DNA of 64,000 nt from assembly GCF_003008555.2 (NCBI RefSeq), contig NZ_CP027665.1, forward strand, positions 1,116,001-1,180,000, in the 5' to 3' direction. Within the stretch, counting starts at the first letter, position 1, and each line of letters starts with the position of its first letter. Shown here piece after piece: positions 26,799-37,067 of this stretch. Both the position numbers and the translations under genes were made by a program. The notes under the pieces were generated by a model, which was not told where the DNA came from, did not search any database, and saw only the letters and a list, made by a program, of their open reading frames with translations. The DNA is from Pukyongiella litopenaei. GTDB taxonomy: Bacteria; Pseudomonadota; Alphaproteobacteria; Rhodobacterales; Rhodobacteraceae.

Positions 26799-26930
26799 GG
26801 ATCAACCCTTGCGCCGGTTTCGGATAAAATCAAGCCTGATCGACAGGGCGATTCTCCGGCGGGCCGGCGGTGGTGGGTTTCGGCAACGGCCGGGCCGGGG
26901 GCGGAACCGCGCCGGGGGCCATCAACACTA

Positions 26931-26959
26931 TTGACCGATTGGTCGGTTTTGTGCAGGTT
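26931..26959 (+). promoter_or_regulatory. Candidate paa promoter with TetR-type operator
   Basis: ACCGATTGGTCGGT (26934-26947) has perfect ACCGA/TCGGT arms and resembles the ACCGACCGGTCGGT-like sites I associate with TetR-type PaaR regulators. It overlaps a possible -35 (TTGACC, 26931-26936) with a weak -10 (CAGGTT, 26954-26959). It lies 41 bases before the paaI start, and a TetR gene ends this cluster. Confidence 0.5.
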
Positions 26960-26988
26960 GCGCGGCAGGGAGCATTGGGGGGAAGGCC

Positions 26989-27420
26989 ATGACGCCACAG
27001 GAGCGTGCCGAACGCAGTGCCGCCGCGATGTGGGAAAACGATGCCGCGTCGCAATGGCTGGGCATGACGCTGGATGCGGTCGCCCCCGGCGGCGCCACCC
27101 TGTCCTTTACCGTCGCCCCGCATCATCTGAACGGGCACGGCATCTGTCACGGCGGCTATATCTTCACCCTGGCCGACAGTGCCTTTGCCTTTGCCTGCAA
27201 CAGCTACAACCAGGTGACCGTGGCCCAGGAAAACCAGATCACCTATCTCGCGCCGGGCCGGCCCGGCGAACGGCTGACCGCGGTTGCGTCCGAGACCGCG
27301 CGCAACGGGCGGTCGGGCGTCTATGACATCACCGTGACCGGCGCCGACGGGCGCAAGGTCGCCCTGTTCCGCGGGTTGTCCCGCACGATCCGGGGCCAGC
27401 ATTTCGAGGAGGAAACATGA
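26989..27420 (+). CDS. paaI: PaaI-type hydroxyphenylacetyl-CoA thioesterase
   Basis: Hotdog-fold thioesterase of 143 residues that removes dead-end or toxic aryl-CoA intermediates of phenylacetate breakdown. The catalytic region is HHLNGHGICHGGYIFTLADSAFAFACN, in which the ring-hydroxylated CoA ester binds near the HG-x3-HGG turn. It starts after GGGGGAAGG and overlaps the thiolase gene by four bases (ATGA). First gene of the paaI-thiolase-paaK-TetR run, downstream of the candidate operator. Confidence 0.9.
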   Translation: MTPQERAERSAAAMWENDAASQWLGMTLDAVAPGGATLSFTVAPHHLNGHGICHGGYIFTLADSAFAFACNSYNQVTVAQENQITYLAPGRPGERLTAVASETARNGRSGVYDITVTGADGRKVALFRGLSRTIRGQHFEEET

Positions 27421-28610
27421 CCCACGCCTATCTCTGCGAAGGGGTGCGCACCCCGATCGGCCGCTATGGCGGCGCACTCGCGTCGGTTCGGCCCGACGAC
27501 ATGCTGGCCCATGTGATCCGCGAAACGGTCGCCCCGTTCAGCGGCCTGCAGGTGGACGAGGTGCTGGCCGGCTGCGCCAACCAGGCGGGCGAGGACAACC
27601 GCAACGTCGCCCGCATGGCGGTGCTGCTGGCGGGCCTGCCCGACACCGTGCCCGGCGCCACGATCAACCGGCTCTGCGGGTCGGGGCTCGACGCGGTGGG
27701 GGCGGCGGCCCGCGCGGTCCGGCTGGGCGAGGCCGACGTGGTCATCGCCTGCGGCGTCGAAAGCATGAGCCGCGCGCCGCTGGTCATGCCAAAGGCGGAC
27801 AGCGCGTTTTCGCGCAAGGCCGAGATCTACGACACGACCATCGGCTGGCGGTTCGTGAACCGCGAACTGGCCAGGCATTACGGCACCGATTCGATGCCCG
27901 AGACGGCCGAGAACGTGGCCTCGGATTTCGGCATCTCGCGGGCAGACCAGGACGCCTTTGCGCTGCGGTCGCAGACCCGCGCGGCGGCGGCCATCGCCAG
28001 CGGCCGCCTGGCCCGGGAAATCGCGCCGGTGACGATCCCGAAACGGCGCGGCGACCCGATGGTGGTGGACACCGACGAACATCCCCGCGCCACCACCGCC
28101 GAAAAGCTCGCCGCCCTGCCCACCCCGTTCCGCGACGGCGGCACGGTGACGGCGGGCAATGCCTCGGGCGTCAATGACGGCGCGGCGGCGGTGATCGTCG
28201 CCTCGGAGGCGGCGGTCGGGAAATACGGGCTGACGCCGCGCGCGCGTGTCGCGGGCATGGCCACCACCGGCGTGCCGCCCCGGATCATGGGCATTGGCCC
28301 CGCCCCGGCGACCGAGATGCTGCTCGCGCGTCACGGGCTGGGCATCGGCGATATCGACACGATCGAACTGAACGAAGCCTTTGCCGCCCAGGGGTTGGCG
28401 GTGACCCGCCGGCTGGGCCTGCCCGACGACGCGGACCATGTGAACCCCAATGGCGGCGCCATCGCGCTGGGCCATCCGCTGGGCATGTCGGGCACGCGGC
28501 TGGCGCTCACCGCCGCCGTGAACATGGTCGATGACGACCTGTCGCGCGCCGTCTGCACCATGTGCATCGGCGTCGGACAGGGGATCGCGCTGCTGCTGGA
28601 GAAAGCCTGA
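27417..28610 (+). CDS. paaJ: 3-oxoadipyl-CoA / acetyl-CoA acyltransferase (thiolase)
   Basis: Thiolase of 397 residues. Active-site elements are the nucleophilic cysteine in [28 protein letters not shown] and [10 protein letters not shown]. The opening [23 protein letters not shown] matches 3-oxoadipyl-CoA thiolases (PaaJ/PcaF), which yield succinyl-CoA and acetyl-CoA from phenylacetate or beta-ketoadipate routes. Its position between paaI and paaK favours the phenylacetate route, although PcaF cannot be excluded by sequence. Overlaps both neighbours. Confidence 0.85.
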   Translation: MTHAYLCEGVRTPIGRYGGALASVRPDDMLAHVIRETVAPFSGLQVDEVLAGCANQAGEDNRNVARMAVLLAGLPDTVPGATINRLCGSGLDAVGAAARAVRLGEADVVIACGVESMSRAPLVMPKADSAFSRKAEIYDTTIGWRFVNRELARHYGTDSMPETAENVASDFGISRADQDAFALRSQTRAAAAIASGRLAREIAPVTIPKRRGDPMVVDTDEHPRATTAEKLAALPTPFRDGGTVTAGNASGVNDGAAAVIVASEAAVGKYGLTPRARVAGMATTGVPPRIMGIGPAPATEMLLARHGLGIGDIDTIELNEAFAAQGLAVTRRLGLPDDADHVNPNGGAIALGHPLGMSGTRLALTAAVNMVDDDLSRAVCTMCIGVGQGIALLLEKA

Positions 28611-29920
28611 TGGAAGACCTGTCCCCCCGCCCCGGCGACCTGGACCATATCGAAACCGCCAGCCGCGACGAAATCGCCGCGGTGCAACTGGAGCGGATGA
28701 AACGATCGCTCCGCCACGCCTATGACAATGTCGGGTTCTACAAGGCATCCTTTGACGCCGCCGGCATGCATCCCGACGACCTGCAAACGCTCGCGGACCT
28801 GGCGAAGTTTCCCTTTACCGTGAAACAGGACCTGCGCGACAACTACCCGTTCGACATGCTGGCGGTGCCGCGCGGGAAACTGCGGCGCGTGCACGCATCC
28901 TCGGGCACCACCGGTCAGCCGACCGTCGTGGCCTATACCGAAAACGACCTGAAGGTCTGGGGCGAGGTGGTGGCCCGCAGCCTGCGCGCGGCCGGGTTGC
29001 GCCCCGGCGACATGCTGCACAACGCCTATGGCTACGGGCTGTTCACCGGCGGGCTGGGCATTCACCTGGGCGCGGATGCGCTGGGTCTGTCCACGGTGCC
29101 GGTCTCGGGCGGCATGACCGAACGGCAGGTCCGCCTGATCCGCGATTTCCAGCCGCGCGGCATCACGGTGACGCCGTCCTACGCGCTGTCGATCCTCGAT
29201 GAATACGCCGCCGCGGGCCTCGATCCGCGCGAAAGCTCGCTCGCCGTCGGCATCTTTGGCGCCGAGCCCTGGACCAACGCAATGCGGCAGGAAATCGAAA
29301 CCGCCTTCGACATGCATGCGGTCGACATCTACGGCCTGTCCGAGGTCATGGGCCCCGGCGTTGCAAATGAATGTGTCGAAACCAAGGACGGGCTGCATGT
29401 CTGGGAGGATCATTTCTACCCCGAGATCATCGACCCGCAGACCGGCGAGGTGCTCGAGGACGGGCAGGAGGGCGAGCTGGTATTCACCTCGCTCACCAAG
29501 GAGGCCTTCCCGATCATCCGCTACCGCACCCGCGACCTGACCCGGCTGCTACCGGGCACGGCGCGCTCGATGCGGCGGATGGAAAAAGTCACCGGACGCA
29601 GCGACGACATGATCATCCTGCGGGGGGTGAACCTGTTCCCGACCCAGATCGAGGAACAACTGATGAAGGTCGAAGGTCTGGCGCCGCATTTCCAGATCGA
29701 ACTCAGCCGCCCGGACCGGCTCGACGTGATGCGGGTGCGCACCGAGGCCACCGCCGACGCCGCCACCGACGACGACCGCAGGCGGATGGGGGCCGAACTG
29801 GAGGCGCGGATCAAACGGGCCGTGGGCGTGTCGGCACGGGTCGAGGTCGCCGAACCCGGCGGTGTCGAACGCAGCCAGGGCAAGGCGGTGCGGATCATCG
29901 ACAGCCGCCCCGCGCGCTGA
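28610..29920 (+). CDS. paaK: Phenylacetate--CoA ligase
   Basis: Activates phenylacetate to phenylacetyl-CoA with ATP. 436 residues from the ATG at 28610, which overlaps the thiolase stop; a longer in-frame start at 28562 lies inside the thiolase gene and is rejected. Adenylation motifs are [14 protein letters not shown] and [10 protein letters not shown], with the C-terminal hinge [21 protein letters not shown] typical of PaaK. It overlaps the regulator gene by one base. Epoxidase genes paaABCDE are not in this window. Confidence 0.93.
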   Translation: MEDLSPRPGDLDHIETASRDEIAAVQLERMKRSLRHAYDNVGFYKASFDAAGMHPDDLQTLADLAKFPFTVKQDLRDNYPFDMLAVPRGKLRRVHASSGTTGQPTVVAYTENDLKVWGEVVARSLRAAGLRPGDMLHNAYGYGLFTGGLGIHLGADALGLSTVPVSGGMTERQVRLIRDFQPRGITVTPSYALSILDEYAAAGLDPRESSLAVGIFGAEPWTNAMRQEIETAFDMHAVDIYGLSEVMGPGVANECVETKDGLHVWEDHFYPEIIDPQTGEVLEDGQEGELVFTSLTKEAFPIIRYRTRDLTRLLPGTARSMRRMEKVTGRSDDMIILRGVNLFPTQIEEQLMKVEGLAPHFQIELSRPDRLDVMRVRTEATADAATDDDRRRMGAELEARIKRAVGVSARVEVAEPGGVERSQGKAVRIIDSRPAR

Positions 29921-30495
29921 TGCCGCGCGGGGTCGCACGCGACCACGACGCCAAGCGGACCGCGCTGCGCAAGGGCGCGGCCGGATACTTTGCGCATCAC
30001 GGCTATGACCGGGCCTCGATGACCGGGGCGGCGCGGGCCTGCGGCGTGTCCAAGGCGTTGATCTACCACTATTACGACAGCAAGGAGGCATTGCTGTTCG
30101 ACATACTCGACGCGCATCTGTCAGAGCTGGCAGAGGTCGTCGACGCCGCCCGGGGCGATGGCCTGTCCGGGCTGATCGCGGCGATCCTCTCGGCCTACGA
30201 GGACGCCGACGCCGAACACAAGCTGCAACTCGACGCGCTGGACACCCTGCCCGCGCCGCTGCGCGACCCGCTGGTGGCGCTGCAACGCCAGCTGGTCGGC
30301 ACGATGTCCGAGGCAATCGGCGATGAGGTCCCGCATCTCGGCGGCGACCGGCTGCGGGCCGCGACCATGACCGTGTTCGGGATTCTCAACTGGTTCTACA
30401 TGTGGCACCGGCCCGGACGCGGGCTGAGCCGGGCGGATTATGCCGGCTTTGCCACCGATTTCGTGCGCGGCGGCCTGGCGAATCTCGGCGCCTGA
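29920..30495 (+). CDS. TetR-family regulator of the phenylacetate genes (PaaR-like)
   Basis: 191-residue TetR protein. The HTH is FAHHGYDRASMTGAARACGVSKALIYHYYDSKEALL, and the C-terminal ligand domain ends GRGLSRADYAGFATDFVRGG. It is the last gene of the paa run, overlapping paaK by one base. Its position and the ACCGA-N4-TCGGT site before paaI suggest that it represses the cluster and is released by phenylacetyl-CoA; this is inference from related PaaR systems. Confidence 0.82.
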   Translation: MPRGVARDHDAKRTALRKGAAGYFAHHGYDRASMTGAARACGVSKALIYHYYDSKEALLFDILDAHLSELAEVVDAARGDGLSGLIAAILSAYEDADAEHKLQLDALDTLPAPLRDPLVALQRQLVGTMSEAIGDEVPHLGGDRLRAATMTVFGILNWFYMWHRPGRGLSRADYAGFATDFVRGGLANLGA

Positions 30496-30544
30496 CCCCG
30501 GCGGGATACGGATTGTTCACCAGCGCCGGCCTAATCTGCCTGCC

Positions 30545-31048
30545 ATGTCGATTCGGATCCTCAGGCTGATCGCGGGTGCCGGCCGCGCCGTGGCCGCGGG
30601 CCGGTGCGTCTGCTGCGTTCTCGCGGTGTCGCTGCTGCTGGCCACCGCCATCTTGACCACGTCTGTCATAGCCGGCGATCGCCGATCCTATCGCATGATC
30701 GCGGCGCGGGTTGCCGACATGCACACGGCCCAGAGTGCCGTCGAAACGCTGGCCGACATGACCAACGGGCGGCGCCCCTTCGACCGGCGCGCGGCGCGGG
30801 CCGCGGGGCAGGATCTGGTGTCGACGATGGCTGCGGTGCCGAAACGTTTTCGCCCAGCGGTCACCGTCCAGGCCAGCCGCGCCCGCCACCGCATCTGGTC
30901 GCACTGGCCGGATTTCCTGGCCCGCGCAAGGGCGGCCGAACGCGCCGCGCGCCAGTTGCGCACTGACGACCGGGCGCGGTTGCGCGGCACCCTGCCCTCG
31001 GTCGTCGTCACCTGCATCCATTGCCACCAGATCTATCGCGAACCGTGA
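30545..31048 (+). CDS. Cytochrome c'/c-556-like protein
   Basis: 167-residue protein with the heme site at the very C-terminus (C157-I-H-C160-H161, then QIYREP), the arrangement of cytochromes c'. The N-terminal hydrophobic stretch CVLAVSLLLATAILTTSVIAG is a signal or anchor. The four-helix domain begins RRSYRMIAARVADMHTAQSA, with a methionine where c-556 types have the sixth ligand. An extra arginine-rich N-terminus is unusual. It lies just upstream of the glutathione-dependent formaldehyde dehydrogenase gene. Confidence 0.7.
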   Translation: MSIRILRLIAGAGRAVAAGRCVCCVLAVSLLLATAILTTSVIAGDRRSYRMIAARVADMHTAQSAVETLADMTNGRRPFDRRAARAAGQDLVSTMAAVPKRFRPAVTVQASRARHRIWSHWPDFLARARAAERAARQLRTDDRARLRGTLPSVVVTCIHCHQIYREP

Positions 31049-31122
31049 CCCCGGGTCAGATCGGCGATTGAACTGGGCTCCGATTCCCGGCAGACTCGTG
31101 GAAACTGATGGAGGACACGGCC

Positions 31123-32235
<1,113 letters not shown>

Positions 32236-32246
32236 GAGCGCGGCCG

Positions 32247-32948
32247 ATGCCCCTGCTGGCCGTCCTGATCGACGCGGACAACACCTCGCCGCGCCATGCC
32301 GGTGCGATTTTCGACGAAATCGCCGGGTTCGGCGAGGCATCGGTGCGGCGATGCTATGGCGATTTTTCCAGCCCGCAGATGACCGGATGGTCACGGGTCC
32401 AGGCCGAACACGGGCTGGTCCCGCATCACCAGCCGGCAAACACGGTCGGCAAGAACGCCAGCGACATCGCGCTGGTGATCGACGCGATGGACCTGCTGCA
32501 TTCGGGGCGGTTCGACGGTTTCGTCCTGGTCTCCTCCGACAGCGACTTTACCCGGCTGGCGAGCCGTATCCGCGAACAGGGCCTGGACGTCTATGGCATC
32601 GGCCAGATGAAGACCCCCGAAGCCTTCCGCAAGGCCTGCAAACGCTTCATCTTTCTCGAGAACATCCAGACCGTCACCGAACCCGGCGACACCCGCGCCG
32701 GCGATGCGCCGCCCGCCCGGTCCCTGCAGGACGCCCGCGACCTGATCCTGAAGGCGATGGATGCCATCGAGCAGGATGACGACTGGTACACGCTGGGCCG
32801 GATCGGCCAGTTCATCGCCGCCGCGAACCCGGATTTCGACACGCGCAGCTATGGCAAACGCAAGCTGAGCGACCTCGTGGCCGCGATCAGGATCTTCGAA
32901 ACCCGGCGCGGCAGCGGCAACCAGATCGAGTTGCGGCGGCTGGACTAG
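32247..32948 (+). CDS. NYN-domain protein with C-terminal OST-HTH/LOTUS-like domain
   Basis: 233-residue protein. The NYN (PIN-like nuclease) domain covers about residues 1-140 with acidic motifs LIDADN, DIALVIDAMDLL and SSDSDFTRLASRIREQG. The C-terminal part (about 155-230: DDWYTLGRIGQFIAAANPDF to GNQIELRRL) looks like the RNA-binding OST-HTH/LOTUS fold. Likely an RNA-processing or RNA-surveillance nuclease; targets unknown. It starts 11 bases after adhC. Its stop shares CTAG with the convergent TetR gene. Confidence 0.85.
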   Translation: MPLLAVLIDADNTSPRHAGAIFDEIAGFGEASVRRCYGDFSSPQMTGWSRVQAEHGLVPHHQPANTVGKNASDIALVIDAMDLLHSGRFDGFVLVSSDSDFTRLASRIREQGLDVYGIGQMKTPEAFRKACKRFIFLENIQTVTEPGDTRAGDAPPARSLQDARDLILKAMDAIEQDDDWYTLGRIGQFIAAANPDFDTRSYGKRKLSDLVAAIRIFETRRGSGNQIELRRLD

Positions 32949-33580
32949 CCCGCGCGGCGGGCCCCGGCGCCGTAACGCGCCATGAACATGTCCACCGCCG
33001 AGGCCGCCACCCGGTCCGCTTCGATACGGCAGTAATCCCGATCGACATTGAAGGCGCGCCGGGCAAACAGGCCGGCCCGGCAGAGCGCCCCGAACTGGTC
33101 GGCGGCCAGCCCCGGATCGTCGACCCTCAACTCGCCGCGCGCGGTCGCCAAGACGAGGTAATCCCCCAGCCGGTCGCGCACCTGCGTCGGCCCGCTGTCA
33201 TAGAACAGGCGCCCCAGCTCAGGGAAACGCGCGGATTCCGACAGGCAGATGCGATAGACGCGCAACCCGAAATCGGACAGGTAGAATTCGATGATCTTCT
33301 CGGCGGCGAACCGCAACACCTTGCGCGGGCAATCGGCCACCTCGACAAGGGCCGCGGCGGTTTCGGCCTGCCGGGCGCATTCGCTGCGCACCACTTCGGT
33401 GAACAGCAGCCGCTTGTCGGAAAAATAGCTGTAGAGCGTCGCCTTCGAGACACGCGCGGCCCGGGCCACGTCATCCATGCTGGCGCGTTCGAACCCGGTA
33501 TCAAGGAACACCTTTCGGGCGCCCTCCAACACCTGGTCGAACTTGCGCCCCCGACGCACCAAAACAGACGCTTCTCCCAT
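32945..33580 (-). CDS. TetR-family transcriptional regulator
   Basis: 211-residue regulator with HTH ASMDDVARAARVSKATLYSYFSDKRLLF and a C-terminal domain of the AcrR-C type (LYRI-like region FGLRVYRICLSESARFPELG). The ATG at 33580 follows GGGGAG; an upstream ATG at 33595 lacks a ribosome site. It is divergent from the mbfA gene and convergent with the NYN gene. Its targets are unknown. Confidence 0.82.
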   Translation of the reverse strand: MGEASVLVRRGRKFDQVLEGARKVFLDTGFERASMDDVARAARVSKATLYSYFSDKRLLFTEVVRSECARQAETAAALVEVADCPRKVLRFAAEKIIEFYLSDFGLRVYRICLSESARFPELGRLFYDSGPTQVRDRLGDYLVLATARGELRVDDPGLAADQFGALCRAGLFARRAFNVDRDYCRIEADRVAASAVDMFMARYGAGARRAG

Positions 33581-33682
33581 CGCTCTCCCCCGCATGAATC
33601 CGCATAGCCTAATAGGAACACGACCGTCCGAACAACAATATTCATGGCCCCGCGCTTGTTTCCGCCGCCGGAATCGCTAGAA

Positions 33683-33699
33683 CTTGGAATGATTCTAAA
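33683..33699 (+). promoter_or_regulatory. Irr-type iron-control element (ICE box) before mbfA
   Basis: TTGGAATGATTCTAA (33684-33698) is a 15-base palindrome (TTRGAA-N3-TTCTAA) with a single mismatch and fits the TTTAGAA-N3-TTCTAAA consensus of the Irr regulator of alphaproteobacteria. It ends 14 bases before the mbfA ATG, so Irr bound here would block transcription start or translation initiation. mbfA is a known Irr-repressed gene in rhizobia. Confidence 0.75.
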
Positions 33700-33712
33700 T
33701 GTGGGTGGCACC

Positions 33713-34687
33713 ATGCGCTTCATGACGCAACGAAAGCGGTTTTCGGATCTCAGCGAACAGGAAATCCTGGCGCTGGCGATTTCCTCGGAAGAGGATGACG
33801 CCCGCATCTATCGCGGCTATGCCGAAAGCCTGCGCGCCGACTATCCGGCCAGCGCCCGGCTGTTCGAGGACATGGCCGCCGAGGAAGACAGCCACCGCGG
33901 CAACCTCATCGCCCTGCACGAAACCCGGTTCGGCCCGGTCATCCCGCTGATCCGCCGCGAACATGTGGCCGGTTTCTACGCCCGGCGCCCGGTCTGGCTG
34001 ATGGAAAATCTCGGGCTCGACCGCATCCGCGCCGAGGCCGAAGCGATGGAGGCGGATGCCGAACGGTTCTATGCGGCCGCGGCATCGCGTACCAGCGATG
34101 CGGCGACCCGCAAGCTGCTGGGCGATCTCGCCGCCGCCGAAGCCGGCCATCACGCAACCGCCGGCGAACTGGCCGACACCCATCTGGGCGATGGCGCGCG
34201 CGACGACGAGGACGCAACCGCGCACCGGCAGTTCATCCTGACCTGGGTGCAGCCGGGCCTGGCGGGGCTGATGGACGGGTCGGTCTCCACCCTGGCGCCG
34301 ATCTTCGCCACCGCCTTTGCCACCCAGGACACCTGGACCACCTTCCTTGTCGGCGTCGCGGCCTCGGTCGGGGCGGGGATCTCGATGGGTTTTACCGAAG
34401 CCGCCTCCGATGACGGCGAATTGTCCGGACGCGGGTCGCCGGCAAAACGCGGGCTGGCATCCGGGGTGATGACGACGCTGGGCGGGCTGGGCCACGCCCT
34501 GCCCTACCTGATCCCGGAATTCTACACCGCGACGACGATCGCCATCGTGATCGTGTTCTTCGAATTGTGGGCCATCGCCTGGATCCAGAACCGCTACATG
34601 GAAACGCCGTTCTTCCGCGCCGCGTTCCAGGTGGTGCTCGGCGGTGCGCTGGTGCTGGCCGCCGGTATCCTGATCGGCAGCGGCTAG
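33713..34687 (+). CDS. mbfA: Membrane-bound ferritin/iron exporter MbfA
   Basis: 324-residue fusion of an N-terminal rubrerythrin-type di-iron ferritin domain (about residues 1-145) and a C-terminal VIT1/CCC1-like membrane domain (about 165-324). Iron-binding motifs are LAISSEEDDARIYR, MAAEEDSHRGNL and AAAEAGHHAT. The membrane part opens WVQPGLAGLMDGSVSTLAPIF, typical of VIT1 proteins. MbfA exports iron and protects against peroxide. The ATG at 33713 was chosen because it follows the ICE box and the conserved RRFSDLSEQEILALAIS-like opening comes right after. Irr control is likely. Confidence 0.92.
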   Translation: MRFMTQRKRFSDLSEQEILALAISSEEDDARIYRGYAESLRADYPASARLFEDMAAEEDSHRGNLIALHETRFGPVIPLIRREHVAGFYARRPVWLMENLGLDRIRAEAEAMEADAERFYAAAASRTSDAATRKLLGDLAAAEAGHHATAGELADTHLGDGARDDEDATAHRQFILTWVQPGLAGLMDGSVSTLAPIFATAFATQDTWTTFLVGVAASVGAGISMGFTEAASDDGELSGRGSPAKRGLASGVMTTLGGLGHALPYLIPEFYTATTIAIVIVFFELWAIAWIQNRYMETPFFRAAFQVVLGGALVLAAGILIGSG

Positions 34688-34727
34688 CCGTCTTGCACCC
34701 GCCCTGCGCGCGGGCTAACCCCGTGGC

Positions 34728-35654
34728 ATGGCCGATATTTTCCTGCGCACCCTCCCCTTCTTTGCCCTGATCGGCCTGGGCTACTGGGCAGGCCGCACCC
34801 GTTTCTTCACCGAAGAGGCCACCGCCTGGCTGACCCGCTTCGTGTTCTATTTCGCGCTGTCTGCGATGCTGTTCCGCTTTGCCGCCAACCTGTCGCTGGC
34901 CGAGATCCTCGACATGCGGCTGGTGGCGGGCTACCTGGCGGGCACCACGGCGATCTACCTGCTGGCCACCGCCGTGGCCCTGCTGCGCCGGCTCGACATG
35001 GCCACCGCCGCGGTCGAGGCGCAATGCGCGGTGATCGGCAATGTCGGCTTTCTCGGCATCCCGATGCTCGCGGTGCTGCTGGGCGAGGCCGCGATCGGTC
35101 CGATCATGCTGGTGCTGGCCACCGACCTGGTCGTGTTCTCGTCGCTGATCGTGATCCTGATCAACGCCCGCAATCGCGGCCCGTCCTGGGGCGCGACCCT
35201 GCGGCTGGTGGGGCTGGGGCTGCTGCGCAACCCGATGATCGTGTCGATCTGCGCGGGCCTGGCCTGGTCGGCCCTGCAGCTTCCGATCCCGGCGCCGATG
35301 GCGGAGTTCCTGTCCATCCTCGGCGGCGCCGCCACCCCCGGCGCGCTGTTCGCCATCGGCGCGTCGCTGGCCGGGAAATCCGCCGAACGGGTCCAGGTCG
35401 CCGGCTGGCTGAGCGTCTGCAAGCTGGTGCTGCACCCGGCCGCCGTGGCGGTCGGCGTGCTGCTGCTGTTCCCGCTCGCTCCCTACCAGGCCGCCGTCGT
35501 CATCTCCGCCGCCGCGCTGCCGGTTGCGGGGAACGTCTACATGCTGGCCCAGCATTACGGCATTGCGCCGCACCGGGTTTCGGCCGCGATCCTGTTTTCG
35601 ACATTGGCAAGCATCCTGACGGTGCCGCTGGTGATCGCCATGGTCGCGCCCTGA
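34728..35654 (+). CDS. AEC-family (auxin efflux carrier type) transporter
   Basis: 308-residue membrane protein with about ten hydrophobic segments. The N-terminus FFALIGLGYWAGRTRFFTEEA and the internal NVGFLGIPMLAVLLG are AEC hallmarks; the second half repeats the pattern (GALFAIGASLAGKS). Members carry organic acids or related anions in bacteria; the substrate here is unknown. It starts 40 bases after mbfA and may be read with it. Confidence 0.88.
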   Translation: MADIFLRTLPFFALIGLGYWAGRTRFFTEEATAWLTRFVFYFALSAMLFRFAANLSLAEILDMRLVAGYLAGTTAIYLLATAVALLRRLDMATAAVEAQCAVIGNVGFLGIPMLAVLLGEAAIGPIMLVLATDLVVFSSLIVILINARNRGPSWGATLRLVGLGLLRNPMIVSICAGLAWSALQLPIPAPMAEFLSILGGAATPGALFAIGASLAGKSAERVQVAGWLSVCKLVLHPAAVAVGVLLLFPLAPYQAAVVISAAALPVAGNVYMLAQHYGIAPHRVSAAILFSTLASILTVPLVIAMVAP

Positions 35655-35690
35655 CCTTCCTCTTGCCGAAAATATCCCCGCCGGAGGCTC
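35655..35690. repeat. Rhodobacterales-type intergenic repeat (single copy seen)
   Basis: The sequence around CTTGCCGAAAATATCCCCGC followed by CGGAGGCTCC resembles a short element (GCCTCCGGCGGGGATATTTTCGGCAAGA on the other strand) scattered between genes in Rhodobacterales. Only this copy is in the window, so the repeat claim rests on my memory of such genomes. It lies between the AEC gene and fghA. Confidence 0.4.
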
Positions 35691-35751
35691 CCGCACTGGA
35701 CGCCCGCGCCAAGGCCCGGTAGCCAAGAGCCAGCGAACACGGAGGCACGAA

Positions 35752-36582
35752 ATGGAAACCCTGTCCGAAAACAGATGCTTTGACGGGGTGCAGGGCGTCT
35801 ATCGCCACGCATCCGGCAGCTGCGGCTGCGACATGACCTTCGGGCTGTTCCTGCCCGAAGAAGCCGGTGACGGCCCAGTGCCGCTGCTGTGGTATCTGTC
35901 AGGCCTGACCTGCACCCATGAAAACGCCATGACCAAGGCCGGCGCCCAGCAATGGGCGGCCGAACAGGGCATTGCGCTGGTCTTTCCCGACACCTCGCCG
36001 CGGGGCGACAACGTGGCCGATGACCCGGAATACGACCTGGGCCAGGGGGCCGGGTTCTATGTCAATGCCACCCAGGCCCCCTGGGCCCCGCATTTCCGCA
36101 TGTGGGATTATGTGGCCGAGGATCTGCCCGCGCTGCTGGCCGAGAACTTTGCCATCGACCCGGACCGGCAGGCGATCACCGGCCATTCGATGGGCGGGCA
36201 CGGGGCGCTGACCCTGGCGATGGGGCTGCCGGGCCGGTTCCGCTCCGTCTCCGCCTTCGCGCCGATCTCGAACCCCGCCGGCTCCGACTGGGGCCGCAAA
36301 CAGCTCGCCGCCTATCTGGGCGACGACGAAACCGCATGGGCGCGCCATGATGCCAGCCTGGTGATGCGCGAGCGCGGCTTTGACGGGCCGGTCCTGATCG
36401 ACACCGGCAGCGCCGACCAGTTCATCGACCTGCTGCGCCCCGAGGCGCTGGCCGACGCGGTGGCAACCCGCCGCCAGCCGGCCACGTTGCGGCTGCAGAA
36501 CGGTTACGATCACAGCTACTTCTTCGTCTCCAGCTTCATCGAGGACCACGTCGCCTTCCATGCCGAGGCGCTTTGGGCCTGA
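35752..36582 (+). CDS. fghA: S-formylglutathione hydrolase
   Basis: Esterase-D family enzyme of 276 residues that hydrolyses S-formylglutathione to formate and glutathione, following adhC. The catalytic serine is in [11 protein letters not shown] and H of the triad are in DTGSADQF and [26 protein letters not shown] and [10 protein letters not shown] are typical. GGAGG precedes the ATG by 7-8 bases. Four genes from here to 38599 are closely spaced and likely cotranscribed. Confidence 0.95.
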   Translation: METLSENRCFDGVQGVYRHASGSCGCDMTFGLFLPEEAGDGPVPLLWYLSGLTCTHENAMTKAGAQQWAAEQGIALVFPDTSPRGDNVADDPEYDLGQGAGFYVNATQAPWAPHFRMWDYVAEDLPALLAENFAIDPDRQAITGHSMGGHGALTLAMGLPGRFRSVSAFAPISNPAGSDWGRKQLAAYLGDDETAWARHDASLVMRERGFDGPVLIDTGSADQFIDLLRPEALADAVATRRQPATLRLQNGYDHSYFFVSSFIEDHVAFHAEALWA

Positions 36583-36593
36583 GTGCCGCGCCG

Positions 36594-37064
36594 ATGACCG
36601 CTGAGCGCGCGATCTATGTCGACGCCGATGCCTGCCCGGTCCGGGCCGAGGCCGAACGTGTCGCCACCCGCCACCGGATGCCGGTGAAGCTGGTGTCCAA
36701 TGGCGGGCTGCGCCCGTCGCGCAACCCGCTGGTCGAAACGGTGATCGTTGCCGAGGGCCCCGACATGGCCGATCGCTGGATCGCCGACAATTGCGGCCCC
36801 GGCGACGTGGTGGTGACAGGCGACATCCCGCTGGCCGCGAAATGCCTCGCGGCCGGCGCACGGGTGCTGCGCCACAACGGCGAAACCTTCACCCCCGCCA
36901 ATATCGGTGCGCAGCTGGCGATGCGCGACCTGATGACCGATCTGCGCGCCGCCAACCCGCTGGGCGCGGGCGGCGGCGGGCAGGGGTTTACAAAGACCGA
37001 CCGGTCCCGTTTCCTCGACGCGCTGGAACGGGCCGTGCGCGCCGCGCAGAGCGACAAAGGGTAG
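36594..37064 (+). CDS. YaiI/YqxD (DUF188) family protein
   Basis: 156-residue protein of the DUF188 family (E. coli YaiI, B. subtilis YqxD), related to NYN/PIN-like nucleases. It begins with [20 protein letters not shown] and contains [20 protein letters not shown] and [15 protein letters not shown], the typical acidic positions. Function unknown, probably nucleic acid related. The ATG at 36594 was preferred over an in-frame ATG at 36573 that lies inside fghA. Confidence 0.88.
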   Translation: MTAERAIYVDADACPVRAEAERVATRHRMPVKLVSNGGLRPSRNPLVETVIVAEGPDMADRWIADNCGPGDVVVTGDIPLAAKCLAAGARVLRHNGETFTPANIGAQLAMRDLMTDLRAANPLGAGGGGQGFTKTDRSRFLDALERAVRAAQSDKG

Positions 37065-37067
37065 ATC

